This document shows positions 15,228 through 22,978 of a stretch of DNA of 34,789 nt, one piece after another. The position numbers and the translations under genes are program-made. This stretch comes from Candidatus Aminicenantota bacterium. Its GTDB lineage: Bacteria; Acidobacteriota; Aminicenantia; JAMOAD01. The stretch is taken from the NCBI GenBank assembly GCA_027067555.1, contig JAMOVU010000103.1:1-34789 (forward strand), written 5' to 3'. The first letter of the stretch is position 1, and each line of letters begins with the position of its first letter. Below the pieces are notes generated by a model. That model was not told the origin of the DNA, ran no database searches, and saw nothing but the letters and a program-made list of their open reading frames with translations.

Positions 15228-16265
15228 ATGTCTGAAAAAATGAGGGCAATTTGGAAAAGGAGGCCGGGGAGAGGAATAGAAGTTGGAGAAGCTGATATTC
15301 CCATTATTAAGGATGATGAAGTTTTAATTAAGGTTAAAAAGAGGGCCATTTGCGGTACTGATCTTCATATCTATCAATGGAATGAGTGGTCCCAGAACAG
15401 AATCAAACCTCCGGTGATTATAGGTCATGAATTTTACGGGGAAATTGTTGAGATTGGTAAAAATGTGAAGGAGTTTAAAGTAGGAGAGCTTGTAACAGCT
15501 GAAATGCATGTTGTTTGCAATCATTGTTATCTTTGCAGAACAGGAAAGGCTCATCTTTGCGAAAATGTTGTTATCTTAGGTGTTGATGCAAATGGAGCTT
15601 TTGCAGACTATGTTGCGGTTCCGGCTTTAAATCTATGGAGAGTAAAAAAAGATATACCGGAAGAGTATTTTGCCATTTACGATCCTTTCGGAAATGCTGT
15701 ACACACCGTTTTTGAAGGGGATATGCCCACAAAAACAGTGTTAATTACAGGAGCAGGACCCATAGGGGCAATGGCAGCGGGTATTGCCAAAGCAGCGGGA
15801 GCATCACTCGTTATAGTTTCAGAACCGAATGAATACAGAAGAGACCTTGCCAAAAAGATGGGAGCCGATGTTGTTGTAAATCCGTTTGAGGAAAATCTTG
15901 TTGAAATTGTAATGGAGCTAACAGATGGCGAAGGTGTTGACAATGTACTTGAAATGTCAGGTGTGGCACCTGCCCTTTTGGAAGGGCTTAAAGCTATAAA
16001 AAAGGGTGGTATTTTGGTCCTTCTTGGAATTTTTAACAAAGATGTTACCGTTGATTTTAATGAACTTATAATTTTTAAAGGGATTAAAATTAAGGGTGTT
16101 AACGGAAGAAAGATGTATGATACCTGGTATAGAATGGACGGACTTTTAAGGTCCGGTAAAATTGATCTTTCTCCAATTATAACCCACAGATTCCCCATGG
16201 AAGAGATAGAAAAGGGGCTACTTTTAATGGAAGAGGGTAAGGCAGGGAAAGTAATTTTAACTTAA
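15228..16265 (+). CDS. tdh: L-threonine 3-dehydrogenase
   Basis: 345 aa zinc-dependent medium-chain dehydrogenase that oxidises L-threonine to L-2-amino-3-oxobutyrate with NAD+, in the cytoplasm. Catalytic-zinc residues Cys42 (ICGTDLHIYQWNEWSQ, the Tdh-specific stretch) and His67/Glu68 (GHEF). Structural-zinc cysteines are 97, 100, 103 and 111 (CNHCYLCRTGKAHLC). The NAD-binding Rossmann loop is ITGAGPIGAMA at ~169. Family length is ~340-350, so complete. The N-terminus (MSEKMRAIWK) and core resemble the archaeal/thermophile-type Tdh more than I would expect by chance, but related sequences occur across bacteria. kbl follows 15 bp downstream, and the product is unstable, which fits tight coupling of the two enzymes. 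Confidence 0.95.
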   Translation: MSEKMRAIWKRRPGRGIEVGEADIPIIKDDEVLIKVKKRAICGTDLHIYQWNEWSQNRIKPPVIIGHEFYGEIVEIGKNVKEFKVGELVTAEMHVVCNHCYLCRTGKAHLCENVVILGVDANGAFADYVAVPALNLWRVKKDIPEEYFAIYDPFGNAVHTVFEGDMPTKTVLITGAGPIGAMAAGIAKAAGASLVIVSEPNEYRRDLAKKMGADVVVNPFEENLVEIVMELTDGEGVDNVLEMSGVAPALLEGLKAIKKGGILVLLGIFNKDVTVDFNELIIFKGIKIKGVNGRKMYDTWYRMDGLLRSGKIDLSPIITHRFPMEEIEKGLLLMEEGKAGKVILT

Positions 16266-16280
16266 TAAAGGAGGTTAGTT

Positions 16281-17513
16281 ATGCCACTTGACAGATTTAA
16301 AAAAGTATTGGAAGGAGAATTAAATGAACTCAGGGAAAAAGGTACGGCAAAAGGAAAAGAATTAATCATAACAAAGGTCAAAAAACCCGAGGGTGATAGA
16401 GGACCCAGATATTATTTAAAAGGATTCGGAGAAAAAGAATTCATAAGGATGAACTCAAATTCCTATCTGGGAATGGCACTGAGAGAGGATATAATTGAAG
16501 TCGAAGAAAAAGCAGCAAGAGAGTTCGGAGTGGGCCCCGGTGCCGTAAGATTTATAAACGGAACATACAAAGCCCACAGAGATCTTGAAAAAAAGCTTGC
16601 TAATTTTCACGGAAGAGAGGATGCAATTATATTCAGTGCTGCCTATGCTACGATGATAGGTACCCTTACCGCTCTTATTTCAAAGGATACCATAGTTATA
16701 AGTGATGAGCTTAACCATAATTGTATTATTAATGCCATAAGACTCTCAAGACCTACCGATAAAGCTATCTATAAACATCTTGATATGAAAGAGATGGAGG
16801 AGCAAATAAAATCCGCAATCGGAAGAGCCAAAAGAATAGTGCTTGTTACGGATGGAATCTTCAGTATGCGTGGAGATTATGCTCCTTTGAATGAAATTAT
16901 GGATATTGTTAAAAAATATGATGATAAGTTTGAGGAGAACATAATTGTTGTTGCAGATGATTCCCATGGTGTCGGAGCTTTCGGAAAGACAGGCAGAGGA
17001 ACTGAAGAATACACCGGCGGAAGGGTTGATGTTTTGATTGGTACATTGGGTAAGGCTTTCGGAGTTAACGGAGGGTATGTTGTTTCGGATGAAACAATTA
17101 CAACATATCTCAGGGAAAAGGCAATTACCTATGTTTACTCAAACCCTATTACCGTTGCAGAGGCTGCAACCGCTTTAAAGGTCATAGAATTTCTTGATAG
17201 TGAAAACGGAAGAAAGAGACTTGAATATCTGAGGGAGCTCACAAAGAGGTTTGAATCAGGACTTAAAAGTATGGGATATGAGATAATAGAGAGTGAACAT
17301 CCTATTGTACCTTTGATGGTAAGGGATACAAAGAGGACATCGGATATTGTAAAATTCCTTCTTGAAAACGGAGTGCTTGCAACAGGGCTTAATTATCCTG
17401 TTGTTCCCAAGGGAGATGAGGAGATAAGATTTCAGATTAATGCTGATCATACTCCATCCGATATTGATTATGTACTTGATGTCCTGAAAAGGTACAAAGA
17501 GCAAAACGGTTAA
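16281..17513 (+). CDS. kbl: 2-amino-3-ketobutyrate CoA ligase (glycine C-acetyltransferase)
   Basis: 410 aa PLP enzyme of the alpha-oxoamine synthase family that splits 2-amino-3-oxobutyrate with CoA into glycine and acetyl-CoA. Landmarks: NSNSYLGMALR, VRFINGTYKAHRDLEKKLA (Kbl-type), DELNHNCIINAIRL, VADDSHGVGAFGKTGRGTEE (Asp226 and His229 contact PLP), the Schiff-base Lys258 in GTLGKAFGVNGGYV, and the C-terminal PVVPKGDEEIRFQINADHT. The match to the Kbl branch rather than BioF or HemA rests on these plus the tdh neighbour. A strong SD (aaaggagg) precedes the ATG. It is the second gene of the tdh operon and is followed after 47 bp by the GH20 fusion gene with its own SD. Confidence 0.93.
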   Translation: MPLDRFKKVLEGELNELREKGTAKGKELIITKVKKPEGDRGPRYYLKGFGEKEFIRMNSNSYLGMALREDIIEVEEKAAREFGVGPGAVRFINGTYKAHRDLEKKLANFHGREDAIIFSAAYATMIGTLTALISKDTIVISDELNHNCIINAIRLSRPTDKAIYKHLDMKEMEEQIKSAIGRAKRIVLVTDGIFSMRGDYAPLNEIMDIVKKYDDKFEENIIVVADDSHGVGAFGKTGRGTEEYTGGRVDVLIGTLGKAFGVNGGYVVSDETITTYLREKAITYVYSNPITVAEAATALKVIEFLDSENGRKRLEYLRELTKRFESGLKSMGYEIIESEHPIVPLMVRDTKRTSDIVKFLLENGVLATGLNYPVVPKGDEEIRFQINADHTPSDIDYVLDVLKRYKEQNG

Positions 17514-17560
17514 ATATATTAAAATTTTAAAGAACATATAAAAAACAAAGGAGTTTAAAA

Positions 17561-20077
17561 ATGAAAAAGGGATTATTCTATCTTACTGTTTTTATCCTTT
17601 TATCCTCTCTTTTACTTTCAAACAATTTGCCTTTAATGCCTTATCCGCAGAATATAAAAGTTGACAATGGCAAATTCTATCTTAAAGACACATTTAAAGT
17701 CTCAGTAAAAGGACCTTACAGCGAAAGGGTTGAGTTTGGTAAAAAAAATCTTTTGAATTTGATTTCCGAAAGAAGCGGAAGATATATTCATGAAGATGAA
17801 AACGGTGAAATACCACTTAATATAATTTATAAAAAAAGGATAAAGCTTTCTCCGAAAATGGATGAATCATACGAGCTTTCCGTATCCGGGAGCGAAATTA
17901 ATCTTAAAGCTAACACAGATATTGGTATTTTAAGGGGATTATCAACACTTTATCAGCTTCTCTCCTATGATGAAAAGGGTTTTTTCTTTAATAATGTCAA
18001 TATTAAGGATTGGTCGAGATTTTACTGGAGAGGGCTTTTAATAGACACATCAAGACACTTTATGCCTGTAAAGGTTATATTAAGAGTTCTTGATACAATG
18101 GCACTTGTTAAAATGAATGTTTTGCATTTTCATTTAAGTGATGATCAGGGATTCAGACTTGAATGTAAGACCTTTCCAAAACTTCATCTTACAGCTTCGG
18201 ATGGTAATTATTATACCCAGGAGGAGATGAGAAAAATAATAAGATATGCAAATCTAAGGGGTATAAGGATTATGCCTGAATTTGATATTCCCGGACACAC
18301 TTATAGTTGGATAGTTGCCTATCCTGAGCTGGCTTCTTTGCCGGGAGATTATAAAATGAGAAGGGATTACGGGGTATTTAATCCTGTTATGGACCCTTCA
18401 AACAAAAAGGTTTATAAGTTTTTAAAAAAATTCTTTAAAGAGATGAGTAAGCTTTTTCCGGATGAGTACATCCATATAGGAGGGGATGAAGTAAACGGAG
18501 TTCAATGGAAAAAGAGCAAAAGAATTAGGAAATTTATGAAAAAGCATAAAATAAAAACACTTGAAGAGCTTCAGGTTTACTTTAACAGGAAGATTCTCAA
18601 AATATTAAAGAAGTATCACAAGAAGATGATAGGTTGGGATGAGATTTATGGTCCCGGGCTTCCCAAGGATGTTGTAATTCACTCGTGGAGAGGTAAAAAA
18701 GCCTTATTCAAAGGTGCAAAAGAGGGCTATTTTACTATTCTTTCAAATGGGTATTACATAGATTTACTTCAGCCAACTTCCTATCATTATACAAATGATC
18801 CTATCCCTAAAAATTCTGATTTATCAGATGAGGAGAAAGCAAGAATTTTGGGCGGAGAAGCAACAATGTGGGCTGAGCTTGTTAACAAAAGAATTGTTGA
18901 TTCAAGAATATGGCCAAGAACAGCAGCGATAGCTGAAAGATTATGGTCATCACAAAAATTAAAGGATTTGAAATTTATGTATGAAAGATTATGGAAAGTT
19001 TCTCCGATGCTTGAAAGGGTAGGTTCCTGCCATATTAAGAATCAAAATGCTTTGATGAGAAATTTAGTTGATTCGGAGGATATAAATTTGATAAGGGAGT
19101 TTTTAGGTATAACTGAACCTATTATGGTTTACAAAAGGCATTGGTATACAAAGTATAATGTTTTCTATCCTCTGACAAGAACAGTGGATGCTGCGGTACC
19201 TGACCCAAAAGAGGCTGTGGAATTTAAGTTTTTGGTTAAAGATTTCATTAAAAGCGGGGATCAAAATCTTTTAAGCAGAATTATTGAAAAATTAAACCAA
19301 TACATTAAAATCTCCGAAAGCATTAAAAAGTTAGCTGAGAAAAAACCTGCTCTTCAAGAGATAATACCTTTGGCTGATAATATTATAAATCTTTCAAAGA
19401 TGGCACTTTTATCACTTGAATACGAAAAGGAGGAAAAAGAGTTTACCCCTGAGCTTGATATGAAAAGGGATACTCTTTTTACAAAGGCAAAGGATGTTGT
19501 CGCAGAGATGAGAATTGCCATATATCCGGCTCTTAAAAATCTTGCCTTTTACAATGAGAAAGACAAAGAGCTTGGAGTTTTGGAAACCAATATGGGTAAA
19601 ATGATAATGAGATTTTATGAAAAAGAGGCTCCTTTACATGTTGCTCAGTTTAAAGAGCTTATAAAATCAGGTTTTTACAATGGAAAAACTTTTTACAGAG
19701 TTGTGAAAGGGCATGTGATTCAGGCCGGAGATAAAGAGGGAACAAATTACAAGACAGTAAAGGCTGAATTTAACAAACATCCTCATCTTGTGGGGACTGT
19801 CGGAATGGCAAGGGATAAAGATCCTGACAGTGGCTCCACAGAGTTTTACATCTGCCTTGTGCCAAGCCCCCACCTTGATGGTAAATACACTGTATTCGGA
19901 CAGCTTATTGAAGGGTATGATGTACTTGAAAAAATAGGCAATGTTGAGGTTAAAAAACAATTTTTAGGAGAAGACAAAAAAATCGCATTTCACACTCCGG
20001 TAAAGCCTGTGGTAATAAAAAAAGCATATCTTGTAAAGGGGAACTTTATTCCTCTTTTTGAAAGGTATGAAAATTGA
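17561..20077 (+). CDS. Exported GH20 beta-N-acetylhexosaminidase fused to a cyclophilin-type prolyl isomerase
   Basis: 838 aa in one uninterrupted frame. Residues 1-20 are a signal peptide. Residues ~24-145 are the GH20 N-terminal domain (LPLMPYPQNIKVDNGKF). Residues ~152-465 are the catalytic barrel with YWRGLLIDTSRHFMPV, VLHFHLSDDQGFRLE, PEFDIPGHTYSW, the HIGGDEVNG motif (Asp309-Glu310 catalytic pair), GWDEI and GGEATMWAE. A ~200-residue helical stretch follows. Residues 671-830 are a complete cyclophilin domain: VLETNMGKMIMRFYEKEAP, FYRVVKGHVIQAGD (Arg713 and Gln721 match the catalytic Arg/Gln), STEFYICL (Phe762) and HLDGKYTVFGQLIEG. GH20 enzymes remove terminal GlcNAc/GalNAc by substrate-assisted catalysis; cyclophilins isomerise Xaa-Pro bonds. 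The ATG has an AAAGGAG SD. The combination on one exported chain is unusual. Confidence 0.92.
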   Translation: MKKGLFYLTVFILLSSLLLSNNLPLMPYPQNIKVDNGKFYLKDTFKVSVKGPYSERVEFGKKNLLNLISERSGRYIHEDENGEIPLNIIYKKRIKLSPKMDESYELSVSGSEINLKANTDIGILRGLSTLYQLLSYDEKGFFFNNVNIKDWSRFYWRGLLIDTSRHFMPVKVILRVLDTMALVKMNVLHFHLSDDQGFRLECKTFPKLHLTASDGNYYTQEEMRKIIRYANLRGIRIMPEFDIPGHTYSWIVAYPELASLPGDYKMRRDYGVFNPVMDPSNKKVYKFLKKFFKEMSKLFPDEYIHIGGDEVNGVQWKKSKRIRKFMKKHKIKTLEELQVYFNRKILKILKKYHKKMIGWDEIYGPGLPKDVVIHSWRGKKALFKGAKEGYFTILSNGYYIDLLQPTSYHYTNDPIPKNSDLSDEEKARILGGEATMWAELVNKRIVDSRIWPRTAAIAERLWSSQKLKDLKFMYERLWKVSPMLERVGSCHIKNQNALMRNLVDSEDINLIREFLGITEPIMVYKRHWYTKYNVFYPLTRTVDAAVPDPKEAVEFKFLVKDFIKSGDQNLLSRIIEKLNQYIKISESIKKLAEKKPALQEIIPLADNIINLSKMALLSLEYEKEEKEFTPELDMKRDTLFTKAKDVVAEMRIAIYPALKNLAFYNEKDKELGVLETNMGKMIMRFYEKEAPLHVAQFKELIKSGFYNGKTFYRVVKGHVIQAGDKEGTNYKTVKAEFNKHPHLVGTVGMARDKDPDSGSTEFYICLVPSPHLDGKYTVFGQLIEGYDVLEKIGNVEVKKQFLGEDKKIAFHTPVKPVVIKKAYLVKGNFIPLFERYEN

Positions 20078-20132
20078 GAGAATAATTATAAGATGTGAAA
20101 ATGAATAAATAGAAAAGATTCGGGAAATAGAG

Positions 20133-20157
20133 CATAAGCAAGTGGCTATGTTTTTCT
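20133..20157 (+). terminator. Possible Rho-independent terminator after the tdh-kbl-GH20 operon
   Basis: CATAAGC (20133-20139) can pair with GCTATG (20145-20150) with one bulged A and an AAGTG loop, followed by TTTTTCTT. The stem is short, but the position, 56 bp after the last stop, is right. Confidence 0.4.
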
Positions 20158-20176
20158 TAAAGACAGATTATTTAGC

Positions 20177-20204
20177 TTGTTAAATCCTTAAAAATTGTTA
20201 TAAT
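20177..20204 (+). promoter_or_regulatory. Sigma70-like promoter of the lipoprotein gene
   Basis: TTGTTA (20177-20182), 16 bp spacer, TATAAT (20199-20204). Predicted start ~20211, giving a ~72 nt A/T-rich leader that ends in an AAAGGAGAG Shine-Dalgarno before ATG 20283. Confidence 0.5.
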
Positions 20205-20282
20205 TTAAAAACATTTACTGAAAATGATTTTTTAATTTTTCAGATATCTTTAAAGAAACTTAAGCAAAAGGAGAGAAGATAT

Positions 20283-20909
20283 ATGAAGAAGAGTTTTATT
20301 ATTGTTTTGATGATTGTTTCTGCAGTATTAATGTCTTCTTGTGCTGTTATCGTATCCAAAGATATGATGGGAAGCGGAAAACCTCTTCTTTCTCCCGAAA
20401 AAGTGGAGGGGATATGGGTATTTGATGATGGTAGGGATGATACATTTTACTTTGTAAAAATTGATAAAAAAATCAAAGGTCTTGTTCATATTCTGAATAT
20501 TAATACGAGAAAGAAAAATATTTTCACAAAAAAGTTTAAAGTAAGGGTAAAAGAACTTGTTTTTAAAGGAAAAAGCTATCTTTTCGCCAATTTCAGAGTT
20601 AAAGATCTTGATGTGGATAAGGAAGAAGATAAAGAGCTTGGGAAGTATTATCTCTGGTTTAGGTTTGATATAAAGAAGGATAGAATATTACTCTATATGC
20701 CGCGGATAGATATTTTTCGTGAAGCAATAGAGAGAGGGGTATTAAGGGGAAAATCCGGAAAAGATTATGTCAGGCTGGATTCTACGGAAAGGGAAATAGA
20801 AGATTTTATTAAGAAAACTGGAATTGAGAAATTGTTCGCACCTGATTCAGAGATGATTATAAAGAGAATTAAGAAATTTTATATTAATCAGAGGAAAAGT
20901 TGTAAATAG
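20283..20909 (+). CDS. Small lipoprotein of unknown function
   Basis: 208 aa. A signal peptide with lipobox (..AVLMSSC, Cys20) predicts a membrane-anchored lipoprotein. The rest is a basic, beta-rich domain (VEGIWVFDDGRDDTFYFVKI, then IKGLVHILNINTRKKNIFTK) that I do not recognise; the 'eGiWvfddgrd.tfyf.ki' opening recalls small lipocalin-like or DUF-type lipoproteins that report on 'G.W', but this is not enough for a call. The start is set by a good SD. The last 26 bp overlap, tail to tail, the 3' end of the helicase gene on the other strand, so there is no room for a separate terminator between them. Confidence 0.75.
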   Translation: MKKSFIIVLMIVSAVLMSSCAVIVSKDMMGSGKPLLSPEKVEGIWVFDDGRDDTFYFVKIDKKIKGLVHILNINTRKKNIFTKKFKVRVKELVFKGKSYLFANFRVKDLDVDKEEDKELGKYYLWFRFDIKKDRILLYMPRIDIFREAIERGVLRGKSGKDYVRLDSTEREIEDFIKKTGIEKLFAPDSEMIIKRIKKFYINQRKSCK

Positions 20910-22929
20910 AAAGGTGAAGGTTATTTTTGGTTGAGTTAAAGAAAATTTCCGCATCAGCAGGCCCTTCCACATTCTCACTTAAAAATTCACTTCCTGTTGT
21001 GATTACTATTGCACGCTTATCAAGATATTCGAGAATATCTTTTGTAAGGAAGGGAGAGAGATTATTTATAAGATTTTTATTAAGATCGCTACTTGCAGTT
21101 AAAGTTAGTCTGTCTTTCGCTCTTGTCACGGCAACATAAAAAAGCCTTTTTTCCTCTTCAATAGCTTCTTTATCCGCAAAAGCATAGGAAGAGGGCAGAA
21201 TACCATCAACAAGGCCTTTTATTATCACATGCTTCCATTCAAGACCTTTTGCCGAGTGTATTGTTGAAAGAACAACCTTATCATCCTTTATTTCCTTATC
21301 ACCCTCTTCACTTCCGATGAGAGGCTGTTCATTAATGGTAATATCCGCGAGAAAATCGGAAAGGCTCCTGTATTTTCTTGCTATTGAGGAGAGAACCTCA
21401 ATATCCTTTTCTCTTTTGGGATAATCATCATATTTGAATTTCATATGATTGAAATATCTTTTTTCAGAGAAAAATGTTATAAGATTGTCAGGAGATTTAT
21501 CCTTAAGTTTTTCAGCTTCGGAAAAAAGTTCTCCGAGGGCTTTAAGGGAAAGGTCAGCTCTTTTTTCTCGCCAGCCTTTTTTAAAGTACTCTGCGACTTC
21601 TGAAATTGAATCCATTTTTACAATATTTAAAGTTATTGAAGATGAGATTTTTTCACCTATGCCTATCTCAAGCTCAAGAAGCCTATTCCAGGATATTCCA
21701 TCCTTAATGTTGTGCATTACTCTGAGGTAAGAGAGAATATCCTTTATGTGGGCGAGTTGGTAGTATTTTAAACCGCCGTAAATCTCGTATGGTATTTTTC
21801 TTCTATCAAGCTCCATCTGAAGTCCGAATGAAAGATAACTTGCCCTGAATAAAACTGCTATTTGAGAGAGATCTTCACCCTCATTCCATAATTCTAAAAT
21901 ATGATCTGCTATATAGGTATCTTCTTCATCATAGTTTCTGAAAAAGAGAAGCTCGGGGATATCACCGTTTCTTTTTTCCGCTGAAATAAGGGTTTTTTCA
22001 AACTTTTCCCCTAATGTTTTCATTATTTTATTGGAAAGGTTTAAAATTTCCTGAGTTGAGCGGTAATTATACTCCAATTTTATAATTTTTGTATTTTTGA
22101 ATATTTTTGGAAAATTCATTATATTCTCATGGTTGGCTCCTCTGAATCTATAGATACTCTGCGCATCATCTCCGACCACCATTATTTTTTCATGCTCTTC
22201 TGCAAGAAGCTTTATTATTTCAGCCTGAGCAAGGTTTGTGTCCTGATACTCATCCACCATAATGTATTTGTATCTTTCGGATAAAAGCTTTTTTACTTTC
22301 TCTTCTTTTTTGAGTAAAAAAATTAAAAATTCAAGAAGATCATCATAATCAAGAAGATTGTGCTCACTTTTATAAACAAGGTATTCTCTTCTTATGGAAT
22401 TAATTTCATCCTTCAGATGCAGAAATTGAGGATAATCCTCGCGAAGCTTTTGCTCTATTGAGATTCTTCTGTTTGTTGCATTGGATATTATCTCTTGTAT
22501 TGTTTTTTTCTTGGGAAATCTTTCCTTTTTATCTTTGAGCTTTAATTTTTCAATTATTATTCCGATTACTGCTTCCTGATCCGGTTGATCTATAATGGTA
22601 AAAGATGGATTCAAACCTATTAAACCTCCGTATCTTCTTAACACCCTGTTTGCAAATGAATGAAAAGTTCCCCCCTCTACCTTTTTTATGGAACTATTAT
22701 GGGATGATGCTCTTGATAGCATCTCTCTCGCAGCTTTTCTTGTGAAGGTTAGAAGTAAAATGTTTTCCGGAGAGTAACCTGTTTCAAGCAAATAAATTGT
22801 TTTAAATTCTATCACACGGGTCTTACCGGAACCTGCTCCTGCAATAACCAACAGAGGATTTTCTATGTCAAAAACGGCATCAAGCTGTTGGGGATTCAGG
22901 TATTCTCTTAAGTTTTTTATAAAGTTCAT
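20884..22929 (-). CDS. UvrD/PcrA/Rep-family superfamily I DNA helicase
   Basis: 681 aa 3'-5' helicase for repair or replication restart. Motifs in order: Q-motif LNPQQLDAV, Walker A AGAGSGKTR (30-38), Ia TFTRKAAREML, II VDEYQDTN, III GDDAQSIYRFRGA, IV LEYNYRSTQEIL, V STIHSAKGLEWKHV, VI FYVAVTRAKDRLTL. All catalytic residues appear intact. The protein is slightly shorter than E. coli UvrD (720) and ends soon after motif VI plus ~65 residues, so a long C-terminal tail such as the PcrA/UvrD RNA-polymerase-binding Tudor domain is probably absent; I cannot assign it to UvrD, PcrA or Rep. The ATG has no SD; a -10-like TATCAT ends 8 bp upstream. It sits 49 bp after the TMTC-like gene on the same strand, with no functional link evident. 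Confidence 0.92.
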   Translation of the reverse strand: MNFIKNLREYLNPQQLDAVFDIENPLLVIAGAGSGKTRVIEFKTIYLLETGYSPENILLLTFTRKAAREMLSRASSHNSSIKKVEGGTFHSFANRVLRRYGGLIGLNPSFTIIDQPDQEAVIGIIIEKLKLKDKKERFPKKKTIQEIISNATNRRISIEQKLREDYPQFLHLKDEINSIRREYLVYKSEHNLLDYDDLLEFLIFLLKKEEKVKKLLSERYKYIMVDEYQDTNLAQAEIIKLLAEEHEKIMVVGDDAQSIYRFRGANHENIMNFPKIFKNTKIIKLEYNYRSTQEILNLSNKIMKTLGEKFEKTLISAEKRNGDIPELLFFRNYDEEDTYIADHILELWNEGEDLSQIAVLFRASYLSFGLQMELDRRKIPYEIYGGLKYYQLAHIKDILSYLRVMHNIKDGISWNRLLELEIGIGEKISSSITLNIVKMDSISEVAEYFKKGWREKRADLSLKALGELFSEAEKLKDKSPDNLITFFSEKRYFNHMKFKYDDYPKREKDIEVLSSIARKYRSLSDFLADITINEQPLIGSEEGDKEIKDDKVVLSTIHSAKGLEWKHVIIKGLVDGILPSSYAFADKEAIEEEKRLFYVAVTRAKDRLTLTASSDLNKNLINNLSPFLTKDILEYLDKRAIVITTGSEFLSENVEGPADAEIFFNSTKNNLHLSIYNFSSD

Positions 22930-22937
22930 CGTATCTT

Positions 22938-22966
22938 ATGATATCAGAAATAGGTATGTTTTTGAA
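22938..22966 (-). promoter_or_regulatory. Possible promoter of the helicase gene, near-leaderless
   Basis: On the minus strand TTCAAA (22966-22961), 17 bp spacer, TATCAT (22943-22938), then ATG at 22929. The transcription start would fall 1-3 nt before the ATG, and no SD exists. Confidence 0.4.
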
Positions 22967-22978
22967 TTTAGGGATTTC

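Noticed and set aside
15677-16198. 173-codon open frame antisense to tdh, and a 101-codon one antisense to the beta-helix gene
   Set aside because: Composition is that of a shadow frame (Ser/Pro/Ile-rich), no SD, and the sense genes are well-supported families.
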